DNA of 64,000 bases from Chryseobacterium defluvii. Its GTDB lineage: Bacteria; Bacteroidota; Bacteroidia; Flavobacteriales; Weeksellaceae. Positions 43,991 through 52,035 of this stretch are shown here, piece by piece. The DNA lies in contig NZ_RBXB01000001.1 in NCBI RefSeq assembly GCF_003634775.1, positions 1,302,001-1,366,000 on the forward strand. Reading direction: 5' to 3'. The notes beneath the pieces were generated by a model that did not search any database, was not told the origin of the DNA, and saw only the letters and a program-made list of their open reading frames with translations. Positions within the stretch are counted from its first letter, which is position 1, and each line of letters begins with the position of its first letter. Position numbers and translations under genes: made by a program.

Positions 43991-46792
43991 TTAATTGCCA
44001 AATTTTTTAATTCGTATATTCTTTTCTTTCACTTTAATGATAAAAGGCTGGGATTGTGTTATTTTTCCTGCCTCAATCTTCACATCTGTGTAGGCTTGTT
44101 CACTATAAGTGTTTAATGGCAACGAATTGGAATTAAGGCTGATTCTGTAGCTCCCTGAAGGCAGAAAAGAAATGAACTCTCCGTTGTCATCTGTAAATAG
44201 ACGTTGTATAAGCTTATCATTTTGGTAAATATTGAAAACGATACCCTCAATTTTAGGGGTAAAATCCAAAGCGGTTTTTGCATTAAAATCATAAGTCACT
44301 TTTCCATGCACTGTTCCGTTTTGATGAAGGGGAACTTCTACATAATGATGATGGTGATTGACTTCAAATTCAGCATCATTATAGTACCATCCCTGTTGGA
44401 TGACCTGCTTTAAAGAATATCTACCGTAAGGAATTCTGGTATATGTAATATTTCCCTCATTATTGGTTTTAAACGATATATTGTTAATCATAACCAGATA
44501 TCCTTCGGCTGCATTGTCTCCTTCATCATAAATGTTATTATTATTCCGGTCATAATATACGAATGCTTTTATACTCGATTTTTTTCCGGGGTCCAGTGTT
44601 TTAGGCAGTAAATTGAAATTTACACCTAATTCAACGGTAAAAAGGTTATTGTTTAAATGACTTGAGGAATAATTATACCAGGAGGAGTTCAGAAAAATTC
44701 CATATCGTTCTTTTGTATATTTCAGGTTGATAAATCCTGAAGGTGATTTTCCATATAAAGCATCTTCGGTATAAGCTAGACCGGAGGTTAAATTTACTTT
44801 TTCTTTAAAGAAGCTTTTATTGAAAAAAGAAGAAACGGATAATTTCCTGTAAGGGGAATTTTCATTAAGCATTTTAGAAAAGGCATATTCGGAAAGGAAA
44901 TAGCTGCCGTATTGATAAATATAACTTACGTTAAACCATTTATAATTATAGTTACCGCTGATTTTCATCTGATATTCCGGACGGCTGAAGTCAGGATAAT
45001 GAACAAGCCCGGCTTCAATGCTCAGCATGGAAGAATGCTTTTTATCAGGGCTCATCCATGTTGTATATTCTGTTAATCGCTGAGCTTTCAGTTGTTTTGA
45101 TTCCTGGGTTCCGGAAATATTGAAAAAATTATTATAGGTATTGGAACGTTCTTGCTGATACTGGTAGCCAATGCCTACACTGAAAGTTCCCTTTTTAGGA
45201 AAATTCATTCCGAAATCCAATCGGGTACTGTTAGATTTTAAATCGGTGTTGTAAAAATAGAACCTTGGAGAAAAATTGGACACGGTTACATTGGCATATA
45301 CATTATAATCTCCGAAGATATTTCGGGAAAAGTTCTGCTGTATCTGCAGTATGCCTCTCCGGTTTCCGGGATAATAATCTGTACTGTAGAAATAATTTCC
45401 GTTGAGATTGATCTTCTCGATAAGCCCGGAATACTGGGACTCAACGGCAAAAGAGGGCTTAATCGTTTTGATGCTCTCATATGAACTGAAACCACTGTAT
45501 ACCTTAGCGTTTAATTTCCAATCTTCAGTAAAGGTATGGGTAAAATCTGTTCCGAATAAGTGATGTTGCGCCTGATCATAAGGATCTTTTCTGAAAATGT
45601 ATGTCCCTGCCACATTCTCGGAAGCATTTTGAGAACCCCATATTCCTCTGGCATAAAAGCCATATCCGTTTTTCAAAAATGTATTTCTTTCAATCAGGCT
45701 AAAGCTTTGATCAACAAATCCCACTTCCAGTTTTTTATTTTTATCGGATGATATGAAGGCATATTCTGCACCTCTTCCGAATAATGATAATTCCAGCAGC
45801 TTATTGATATTTCCTAAAGTGAATTCACTGTTTTCGCGGCGATAAGAAATATAGGTATTATTGACAATAGGATCACTTTGGTTATTGATGGTATAGATAT
45901 TTCCTCTTAAAAAAATGTATCCGGCGGGAAGATTAAATCCGCCTGAACCGGTCAGCTGATACATATCAATATCTCGACCTACACTTCTGTAACTGGCTGT
46001 AATACTGTTTTTAGTGTAATTTGAAAACGGATTTATCTGTAAATCCTGATAATGCTGTACTGATGAAACATTCTGAACCGAAACCGAAGCATTTCCGAAT
46101 ATTTCTTTGTCGGGATCTCTGAAACCAACAATATTAACGGTAAACTGCGAGCCTTTGATGATCCTGTTCGAAGGCATAAAACGGAAAACAAACACAGAAT
46201 CCTTGTGTACCCCGACACTTCCTTTTTTTTCTACAAAAAAATTCTCCTGAGTGGCATCGGGAATTTTAAAAACAATGGTCACTTTCTGTTTTTTATTACC
46301 CAGATTGGAAACTCTTGCACGGACTTCAATAGAATCATTAGAGTTATTGATATGGATCAGCGGTGTTTCAGGAGCTATCCTTAGTGCATTATTTTCTGCA
46401 ACAATATGCGTGATTACTTTTTTGGTAACAAGATGGTTTTGTAAGTCTGTAAGATTAATTGTAATATTAGCTTCTCCATACGCAGCGTCATTATTGACGA
46501 GTATTTTTACCGGTAAAAATATATTTTCACCAGGTTTTAGATCCACTTCAACCGTATTGTTCAAAATGCTTCTGAATCCGGAAGGAACCTGAATGTTAAT
46601 ATTTCCTTTAAACGGAGTATCCGGGTTTTCATTCTTTACCGATACAATAAGATCTATGATGCTGCTTTTATCCGCCCTGGACTCATTGCGGATCTCCATT
46701 CTGATTCCGGAATGGTCCTGAGCCGAAATCAGAATAAAGGATAGCGGAATCAAAAAAACAAGGATTATTTTTTTGAACGGATCTGTTAGCAT
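43991..46792 (-). CDS. Usher-like outer membrane beta-barrel protein
   Basis: 933 residues with signal peptide (to ~24, ILISAQ). Residues ~27-245 are two Ig-like domains of the NEW3/COG1470 type. Residues ~255-735 are aromatic-rich alternating strands expected for a large outer-membrane barrel (SYRSVGRDIDMYQLTGSGGF at its start, LFTVELGVNFNLLP at its end). Residues ~738-815 are an SdrD/usher-CTD-like domain with a calcium-loop-like DRNNNNIYDEGD (748-759), and ~825-925 is another CTD-like domain. The size and barrel-plus-CTD layout resemble chaperone-usher ushers, but the Ig domains replace the usual N-terminal domain. It is last of a cluster with a PapD-like chaperone and pilin-like genes, starting 6 bp after its neighbour. 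The role as secretion and assembly platform is inferred. Confidence 0.6.
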   Translation of the reverse strand: MLTDPFKKIILVFLIPLSFILISAQDHSGIRMEIRNESRADKSSIIDLIVSVKNENPDTPFKGNINIQVPSGFRSILNNTVEVDLKPGENIFLPVKILVNNDAAYGEANITINLTDLQNHLVTKKVITHIVAENNALRIAPETPLIHINNSNDSIEVRARVSNLGNKKQKVTIVFKIPDATQENFFVEKKGSVGVHKDSVFVFRFMPSNRIIKGSQFTVNIVGFRDPDKEIFGNASVSVQNVSSVQHYQDLQINPFSNYTKNSITASYRSVGRDIDMYQLTGSGGFNLPAGYIFLRGNIYTINNQSDPIVNNTYISYRRENSEFTLGNINKLLELSLFGRGAEYAFISSDKNKKLEVGFVDQSFSLIERNTFLKNGYGFYARGIWGSQNASENVAGTYIFRKDPYDQAQHHLFGTDFTHTFTEDWKLNAKVYSGFSSYESIKTIKPSFAVESQYSGLIEKINLNGNYFYSTDYYPGNRRGILQIQQNFSRNIFGDYNVYANVTVSNFSPRFYFYNTDLKSNSTRLDFGMNFPKKGTFSVGIGYQYQQERSNTYNNFFNISGTQESKQLKAQRLTEYTTWMSPDKKHSSMLSIEAGLVHYPDFSRPEYQMKISGNYNYKWFNVSYIYQYGSYFLSEYAFSKMLNENSPYRKLSVSSFFNKSFFKEKVNLTSGLAYTEDALYGKSPSGFINLKYTKERYGIFLNSSWYNYSSSHLNNNLFTVELGVNFNLLPKTLDPGKKSSIKAFVYYDRNNNNIYDEGDNAAEGYLVMINNISFKTNNEGNITYTRIPYGRYSLKQVIQQGWYYNDAEFEVNHHHHYVEVPLHQNGTVHGKVTYDFNAKTALDFTPKIEGIVFNIYQNDKLIQRLFTDDNGEFISFLPSGSYRISLNSNSLPLNTYSEQAYTDVKIEAGKITQSQPFIIKVKEKNIRIKKFGN

Positions 46793-46798
46793 TATGGA

Positions 46799-47824
46799 TT
46801 ATTGTGGAGTTATTTCGTATTGAATTGTAGTGGAGTATTCTTCTGATTTTGCATTAATAAGCCGTTCATCACTGGGGCCGGTAAAATATTTAATATCATA
46901 ATAAACTTTAGATCCATGAGTGTTATATCCTGTAGCAATAAGCTGCGGAGAAGAACTTAGTGAAACCGGATATGTACTTCCCGTGTTTTGTGAGGCTGGA
47001 TTTAAAGTCAGCTTTACAGCATCCAGGGGAATGGTATTTCCTGCCGCAGATATAAATTGGCTCTGAAGAGATTTCAATTTAATCTGATATTTTGTATTAC
47101 TGCTTACTATTAAAGCATTGGAATACGTTATGCTTACTCCGTTGATGTAATCTCCCATGCTTTTAAATTCCAGACTGCCATTTACAGCATTCGCTGCAAA
47201 CTGTAAAGACATTTCAGGCGGTTTGTTAGGCGTTCCCGAAAGTGTACCGATCTGAAATTGAAAATTATGATCAGCCTTGCCAATCATATTGTTATTTTCG
47301 TCATAAGCGGTAAACTGTAGGGGAGCGGTAAAGGTAATCCAGGAAGGATAATCGCCAAGATAAGCACCACCCATCACATTCATGCTGTATTTCAACTGCA
47401 AACTGTAATAGCCCTGAGGCTTCAAAGGCTGATTGTACAATGCTGCATTGGATTGCGGAACCAAAAAAACTTCTCCGCCTTCCTGCAGAAAAACATTCAA
47501 TGGCATTCCTATCTGAGGAACGGAAGGAATGGGGTTAGGATAAGCCTGGCCTGATGTGGATACCGGTTGGAAGGAAATTTTATTAGCCGGAAGAATATAC
47601 TTGCCATCATTAGAGGTAATAGGCTGTTTTAATCGTACAGACAACCTCCAATAAGGAATATTGAAACTGCCGTTACCTGCAAAAGTAAGTGTGTAGGCAT
47701 CAGGGTTGGTGTTCCCGTTATAAGAATTAATTTGCAAATAACTGTTTGTCCACGAGCTGTAGGAAACCTGTGAGAAGCAATTAACGAAAATAAATAAGAC
47801 AATACAACAGAGATTCTTATTCAT
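46799..47824 (-). CDS. Secreted protein of the chaperone-usher-like locus (possible tip adhesin)
   Basis: 341 residues, signal peptide MNKNLCCIVLFIFVNCFSQ. The first part (WRLSVRLKQPI, FNIPY) and the C-terminus (EYSTTIQYEITPQ) share the alternating hydrophobic pattern seen at the ends of the two small subunits. The rest is beta-rich, Asn/Ser/Gly-rich sequence without an enzyme motif. Its start overlaps the chaperone stop by 8 bases and its stop is 6 bases before the usher-like gene, so it is coupled to both. Size and position fit a minor or tip subunit (adhesin); binding function is not demonstrable from sequence. Confidence 0.6.
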   Translation of the reverse strand: MNKNLCCIVLFIFVNCFSQVSYSSWTNSYLQINSYNGNTNPDAYTLTFAGNGSFNIPYWRLSVRLKQPITSNDGKYILPANKISFQPVSTSGQAYPNPIPSVPQIGMPLNVFLQEGGEVFLVPQSNAALYNQPLKPQGYYSLQLKYSMNVMGGAYLGDYPSWITFTAPLQFTAYDENNNMIGKADHNFQFQIGTLSGTPNKPPEMSLQFAANAVNGSLEFKSMGDYINGVSITYSNALIVSSNTKYQIKLKSLQSQFISAAGNTIPLDAVKLTLNPASQNTGSTYPVSLSSSPQLIATGYNTHGSKVYYDIKYFTGPSDERLINAKSEEYSTTIQYEITPQ

Positions 47825-48617
47825 AGGTGAAATTTAATTCTCCCATTTCAAGATTGTTATCTTCGTAATCAAGCATTACCGAAGCTGTATATTTCCCTTT
47901 TTGAAGGGTAGCGGGAAGATTTAGGCTCATTTCTCTGTTATTTCCCGGCATGGTATAGAAAACCACAGGCTCCAAAGTCGTCTTTTCCCCATTTTGGGTG
48001 TTCACAAGATCTGTATATACTTTTCCGTCTGTCCATACATCTCCCTGATTTTCAAAAAATAATTCAAGCGCGTTTTTAGACTTATTGTAAATAAGATTTT
48101 TGATTTCGAGCTTTTTATTTTTAGCGGAAGGTAGTTTGTGAAAAAGTTTTATCCCGGAGCGGATGCTTACTTTTATATGGGCTCCCTTACTATCTACATC
48201 ATCTACGGGATTCATCTGGCTTACATATAAGACAGCTGTAGATACCGGGGATTTGTCTGATAATTTATTAGGAACAGTAATCGTAATATCAATGTCTTTT
48301 CTTTCACCCGGACCTAAAGTAAAATAATTATCTTCTTTTTTTATTGTGACCCAGCTAGTGCATGACGTAGGAAGAGTATTGGCGGTATACATTACGTTTT
48401 CACCTTTATGGTCATATTCCCAGTCTCCCAGGCTTACAGCGAAATCCAACGAATTCTTCGTGCTTACATTGGTTACTGTTACTTTTTGTGTATTACTGTT
48501 TCCTAAATCTGACTCGAAGTATACTCTTGGAGGAGAAACGGAAACTCCTGTCTGCGCATATCCGGTGGAATAATAAGAGCAGATGATACAGGCAAAGGAA
48601 AAAAACAGTTTTTTCAT
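47817..48617 (-). CDS. PapD-like periplasmic pilus chaperone
   Basis: 266 residues; signal peptide to Ala21 (YYSTGYA). The mature N-terminus VSVSPPRVYFESDLG matches the chaperone A1 strand with the conserved Arg (Arg31; residue 10 of the mature form), the equivalent of PapD Arg8. SPVSTAVLYVSQ is the alternating hydrophobic G1-like edge strand that donates to pilin subunits. A second Ig-like domain follows (KKLEIKNLIYNKSKNALELF). Such chaperones fold and cap pilin subunits in the periplasm. It overlaps the next gene by 8 bp and lies between subunit genes and the usher-like gene, which is the usual order. Confidence 0.75.
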   Translation of the reverse strand: MKKLFFSFACIICSYYSTGYAQTGVSVSPPRVYFESDLGNSNTQKVTVTNVSTKNSLDFAVSLGDWEYDHKGENVMYTANTLPTSCTSWVTIKKEDNYFTLGPGERKDIDITITVPNKLSDKSPVSTAVLYVSQMNPVDDVDSKGAHIKVSIRSGIKLFHKLPSAKNKKLEIKNLIYNKSKNALELFFENQGDVWTDGKVYTDLVNTQNGEKTTLEPVVFYTMPGNNREMSLNLPATLQKGKYTASVMLDYEDNNLEMGELNFTYE

Positions 48618-48642
48618 GGCAGGAATTAGATAATAAAAAACA

Positions 48643-48682
48643 ACAGATAAGTGTTGTAATATAAAATCACAACACTTTTTTG
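48643..48682 (-). promoter_or_regulatory. Hairpin between major subunit and chaperone genes
   Basis: A 9-bp perfect stem (AAGTGTTGT / ACAACACTT at 48649-48657 and 48669-48677) sits in the 85-bp gap between the subunit and chaperone genes. On the transcribed minus strand it has no immediate T tract, though a T-rich run follows about 8 bases later. It may stabilise the subunit mRNA or attenuate the downstream genes. Confidence 0.55.
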
Positions 48683-48702
48683 TTTAAAATATTAGGGTTA
48701 TA

Positions 48703-49227
48703 TTATTGAGAAACAATAGTATACGTTAATTCCGTAGTGTATACAGTCGGGTCCTGGCCAGCAATATAATTGTCAAGATAAGCATTCGCTCCTGCACCTT
48801 TATATTCAATGCTGATTTTTTTGTCCACCCCTCCATGAGTAGAAGTCACTAAAGTTGTTTCAGTAGCAGATAACTGTACATTTTGTGCATACTGAGCACC
48901 GTTTACTGCATCAGAACCTGCACTTGCTTTAATTTGTAGTGTGTTGGCCTGGATGTTTTTACTACCGTTTTGTAGGGCTGCATTAGCGCTTTTTACTTTT
49001 ACCTGGAATCCTCCGGTACTAAATATGCTTAAATGGTCAGCGTTTATAGAAGTTACTCCATTGGCATAGTCATCTTTTGTTACGTAGTCCAGGTTAACAA
49101 CCTTTTGTGCGTTATTAACAACAAGAGTTTGGATTGGTTTTAATCTTACATTTAATGTTACATTTTGTTGAGCTTTAAAAGTCACAAATCCTACTAAAGC
49201 AAAAGATGTCAAAATACATTTTTTCAT
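48703..49227 (-). CDS. Pilin-like secreted subunit (likely major)
   Basis: 174 residues, signal peptide MKKCILTSFALVGFVTFKAQ. The mature N-terminus QQNVTLNVRLKPIQTLVVNN alternates hydrophobic and polar residues, as a donor strand would, and is nearly shared with the 134-residue neighbour (LQLNLRLYPVQTLSIGN). Both also share a GFQV(K/H)VK motif, and C-termini TTELTYTIVSQ and LLVFTIISK, which would form the last beta strand. There is no Cys pair. The order subunit, chaperone, usher-like fits a pilus locus. Function is inferred from context. Confidence 0.6.
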   Translation of the reverse strand: MKKCILTSFALVGFVTFKAQQNVTLNVRLKPIQTLVVNNAQKVVNLDYVTKDDYANGVTSINADHLSIFSTGGFQVKVKSANAALQNGSKNIQANTLQIKASAGSDAVNGAQYAQNVQLSATETTLVTSTHGGVDKKISIEYKGAGANAYLDNYIAGQDPTVYTTELTYTIVSQ

Positions 49228-49538
49228 AGTTAAATAGATGTTTTTTTATATTAAGTATTCTTGAATTTTTATGGTGCAAAAGTAGAGATAAACCACTGAT
49301 GCGCTTTTGTGAAAAAATACTTATGATTTGTAATTTTTGTCGAAGATGTATGCTCTAGAAAATCAGTATCTTTTATGATAAATTGACAAAAGATAAATTA
49401 TGGGAGCGATAAATTTAAAAATAAAATAAAAAAAACACTAATTTATTATCGATATAAAAGTTTTGATAATAACTTTAGAATGGGCCCATGTGGTATGTTG
49501 TTATTTTATGCATGATGATTTTTGTCATAAACCGACTA
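49228..49538. other. 311-bp AT-rich intergenic region upstream of the major subunit gene
   Basis: Holds no ORF I would support. It contains a TACTTTTG box (49277-49284, minus) 49 bases upstream of the subunit start, a 10-bp palindrome ATGGGCCCAT (49480-49489), and ends near a hairpin spanning the stop of the upstream small-subunit gene. It may carry the main promoter and regulator sites of the subunit operon. Confidence 0.5.
49277..49284 (-). promoter_or_regulatory. Candidate -7 box of the major subunit gene
   Basis: TACTTTTG on the minus strand, giving a leader of ~45 bases to the ATG at 49227. No TTG at ideal distance is seen. Confidence 0.4.
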
Positions 49539-49556
49539 TTATTTTGAAATAATAGT
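49535..49556 (-). other. Palindromic hairpin over the stop of the small subunit gene
   Basis: ACTATTATTT-TG-AAATAATAGT, a 10-bp perfect inverted repeat that includes the stop codon of the 134-residue protein. No T tract follows on the minus strand, so an RNA-stability or operator role is as likely as termination. Confidence 0.4.
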
Positions 49557-49943
49557 AAAGACTAAAAGTTCATTTTCAGCAACTGGACTTCCTGTTTTTT
49601 TTATTATATTTTCTATATTTTGATTTATTATATATTTTTTATGCATGACTCCTTTCGGGTTGTCAATGAGATAGTACTCCATGGAATCATGATTTTTTTT
49701 AACCTTATTATCTCTGTGGGTATACATTTCACGTTTTACATGAACCTGAAATCCGGAAACGCTTGAGACTACAAGATAGTCGGGTGTTGGTATTTCCTTC
49801 TCAACAGAGTTGGATTCTGTATTGCCAATGGAAAGTGTTTGTACGGGATACAGGCGGAGATTTAATTGCAAACGATCAGCTGCCTGTGCGAAAGCTACGG
49901 CAAAAGCAAGCATGAACGGGATGATTAAAAATCTGGTAAGCAT
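49539..49943 (-). CDS. Small pilin-like secreted protein
   Basis: 134 residues, signal peptide to about Ala20 (FMLAFAVAFAQA). It shares with the 174-residue subunit the N-terminal strand LQLNLRLYPVQTLSI, the GFQVHVKREM motif and the C-terminal ELLVFTIISK strand, so the two are paralogues, with this one shortened in the middle. It lies between the AraC-type regulator (60 bp) and the 311-bp promoter region. It could be a minor subunit or initiator of the fibre. Function inferred. Confidence 0.55.
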   Translation of the reverse strand: MLTRFLIIPFMLAFAVAFAQAADRLQLNLRLYPVQTLSIGNTESNSVEKEIPTPDYLVVSSVSGFQVHVKREMYTHRDNKVKKNHDSMEYYLIDNPKGVMHKKYIINQNIENIIKKTGSPVAENELLVFTIISK

Positions 49944-50003
49944 ATATCCCTAAGATTTTTCACCAAATGGTTACTTAGGTAAATATACAATATTTTTCTA
50001 AAC

Positions 50004-50834
50004 TTATTTCATTTCAGAGGGATATTTTCCAGCATGTTTTTTTATAAAGTTGCTGAAATTCCCTTCATCACTGAAACCCAGTTCATATGATATTTCGGAA
50101 ATAGTATGGTTTGAGAAATTAATGGCTTTTTCAAACTCATTAATAAGTTTTTCAATAATAATCTGTTTGGCTGTCTTTCCGGAAATATATTCCGTCATTT
50201 CCGTCAGTTTCCTTGATGTTATATTGAGTTCGCTTGCGTAATAAGATACTTTCTTTGCCTTTTTATAATCCCTTTGCAGCAGGATTTTAAATTTATTGAC
50301 GTAATAAAGGTATTCGAAATTATAGTCTTTTTTTGTTTCCTCGGCAGGAATATGCAGGAAGGCGTCCAGCATTAGCCTTTCAATGGCATTGTGAGCGGCA
50401 GCTACATAAAGGTTTTTATCTTTTAATTGATAGTTTTCCATTCTTTCCATCAGAACCACCTTCTTTTCATCTTTATTAAGAAAAGGAGCAACAAATATGT
50501 CGGAATTATAATTAAAAAATAGCTGCGAATTCAGAAATAAGCTGTCTTTTGTAGATCTTTCATAAAAACATGAAGAAAAGGCAATAATGTATATTTCAGG
50601 ACCTTTTCTTTCACCGAATATAATATTTTTATGGGGGCCGATAAAAACGATATTACCTGCTTTTATCGTGTGAAAAACGTTCTCGACTAATACATCTAGG
50701 TCTTGTAAGACGATGAGTATACAGAAATAATTTGACGTATTAAATTGCCTATTACCATTGTTTCTTTTTATAATATAATCTAATGGATTGATACTGAATC
50801 CTATATCCTTTAACTGATCTGTTATTGTATACAT
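50004..50834 (-). CDS. AraC-family transcriptional regulator
   Basis: 276 residues. The C-terminal ~100 residues carry two helix-turn-helix units: VSYYASELNITSRKLTEMTE and ISEISYELGFSDEGNFSNFI followed by KKHAGKYPSEMK, the typical AraC end. The N-terminal part would bind a signal or mediate dimerisation and shows no known domain to me. It is upstream and co-directional with the pilus-like genes, the common place for a pathway-specific activator. Confidence 0.88.
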   Translation of the reverse strand: MYTITDQLKDIGFSINPLDYIIKRNNGNRQFNTSNYFCILIVLQDLDVLVENVFHTIKAGNIVFIGPHKNIIFGERKGPEIYIIAFSSCFYERSTKDSLFLNSQLFFNYNSDIFVAPFLNKDEKKVVLMERMENYQLKDKNLYVAAAHNAIERLMLDAFLHIPAEETKKDYNFEYLYYVNKFKILLQRDYKKAKKVSYYASELNITSRKLTEMTEYISGKTAKQIIIEKLINEFEKAINFSNHTISEISYELGFSDEGNFSNFIKKHAGKYPSEMK

Positions 50835-51062
50835 TTATTATTAGATTATTTTAAATAAAAATTAATTATTATTATGGTGTAAATATAAAATTTTTATTAT
50901 TTATTTTAATTTTTTCATGGATATTTTATTGTTAAATAACAAATTTCATATCCCATCAATAAAAAAAGTAACAATATGAACAGTGATAACACGTAAAAAA
51001 TAATAAGAGACATGCTTCTAAACTCTATAGTTTAGAATAAAAGTACTTTTATAATCTTTGGA

Positions 51063-52031
51063 TTAAAGAAAATGTTTGAAAATCAGCCATTTTGACTGAT
51101 AGAATTGTTTTTTTTGATAGGGTTGGCGAAGCTTCCAGGTTGCCGCAGCCTGCCCATAAAACCCAAAATGTGCCCTTACCACCGCCCAAAGATGTGGAAG
51201 GCCATTTTTAAATCCGAAATAAATCCCGGCGAGCCCGTCCAGGCAAAGCCTGAAAAACAATAGCCAGATCAGTTTTGGAAAAGGCAGGTTTTTCAACATC
51301 ATAGAAAGGTTATTCCTGATATTTAAATAAGTTTTTTGAGGATTCTGTTTATGTAGAGTGCCTCCACCCACATGATAAATTTTAGATTTTCCTGTATAGT
51401 ATATTTTCTTTCCGGAGTTGATTAACCGCCAGCAAAGATCTATTTCTTCCTGATGGGCAAAAAACCTTGCATCAAAGCCATTCTGCTTCCAAAAATCTTC
51501 AGAACGGATGAATAAGCAGCAACCTGAAGCCCAGAAAATCTCTGTTTCATCATCATATTGTCCCTTATCTTCTTCTACGTCATCAAAAATCCGGCCTCTG
51601 CAGTACGGATATCCCAGATTATCGATCAAACCGCCTGCGGCTCCTGCAAATTCAAAGAAATTTTTAGTATGGTAAGATAAAACTTTTGGCTGTATCGCTG
51701 AAATCTCAGGGTCTTTTTCAAACAATTCCAAAACGGGGCCAATCCAGTTTTCCGTGACTTCCACATCAGAGTTCAGTAAACAGTAATATGTTGCGTCTAT
51801 CTTTTGTAACCCTTCATTATAGCCGCCTGCAAAACCGTAATTCTGTTCATTGATAACAATCTTTACATCCGGAAAATGAGTCTGTAAAAAATTTACGGAA
51901 TCGTCTGTAGACAAGTTGTCAATAACATATACGCTTGCTTTTTCAGAAAAACGGATTACGCTTGGCAAAAATTTTTCAAGCCAGTTTTTACCATTCCAGT
52001 TTAATATGACAATTGCTAATCTTTCAGTCAT
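51063..52031 (-). CDS. Family 2 glycosyltransferase
   Basis: 322 residues from ATG 52031 (MTERLAIVILNWNGKNW); the upstream start at 52070 would overlap the preceding gene. The GT-A features are VILNWNGKNWLEKFLPSVI, the DXD-like LLNSDVEVTENW and the acceptor-side FFAHQEEIDLCWRL. A hydrophobic stretch near the C-terminus (LIWLLFFRLCLDGLAGIYFG) suggests membrane association. It resembles rhamnosyl/dTDP-sugar transferases in surface glycan synthesis. It follows the LpxL-like gene by 4 bp, indicating shared transcription. Confidence 0.88.
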   Translation of the reverse strand: MTERLAIVILNWNGKNWLEKFLPSVIRFSEKASVYVIDNLSTDDSVNFLQTHFPDVKIVINEQNYGFAGGYNEGLQKIDATYYCLLNSDVEVTENWIGPVLELFEKDPEISAIQPKVLSYHTKNFFEFAGAAGGLIDNLGYPYCRGRIFDDVEEDKGQYDDETEIFWASGCCLFIRSEDFWKQNGFDARFFAHQEEIDLCWRLINSGKKIYYTGKSKIYHVGGGTLHKQNPQKTYLNIRNNLSMMLKNLPFPKLIWLLFFRLCLDGLAGIYFGFKNGLPHLWAVVRAHFGFYGQAAATWKLRQPYQKKQFYQSKWLIFKHFL

Positions 52032-52035
52032 GTAC

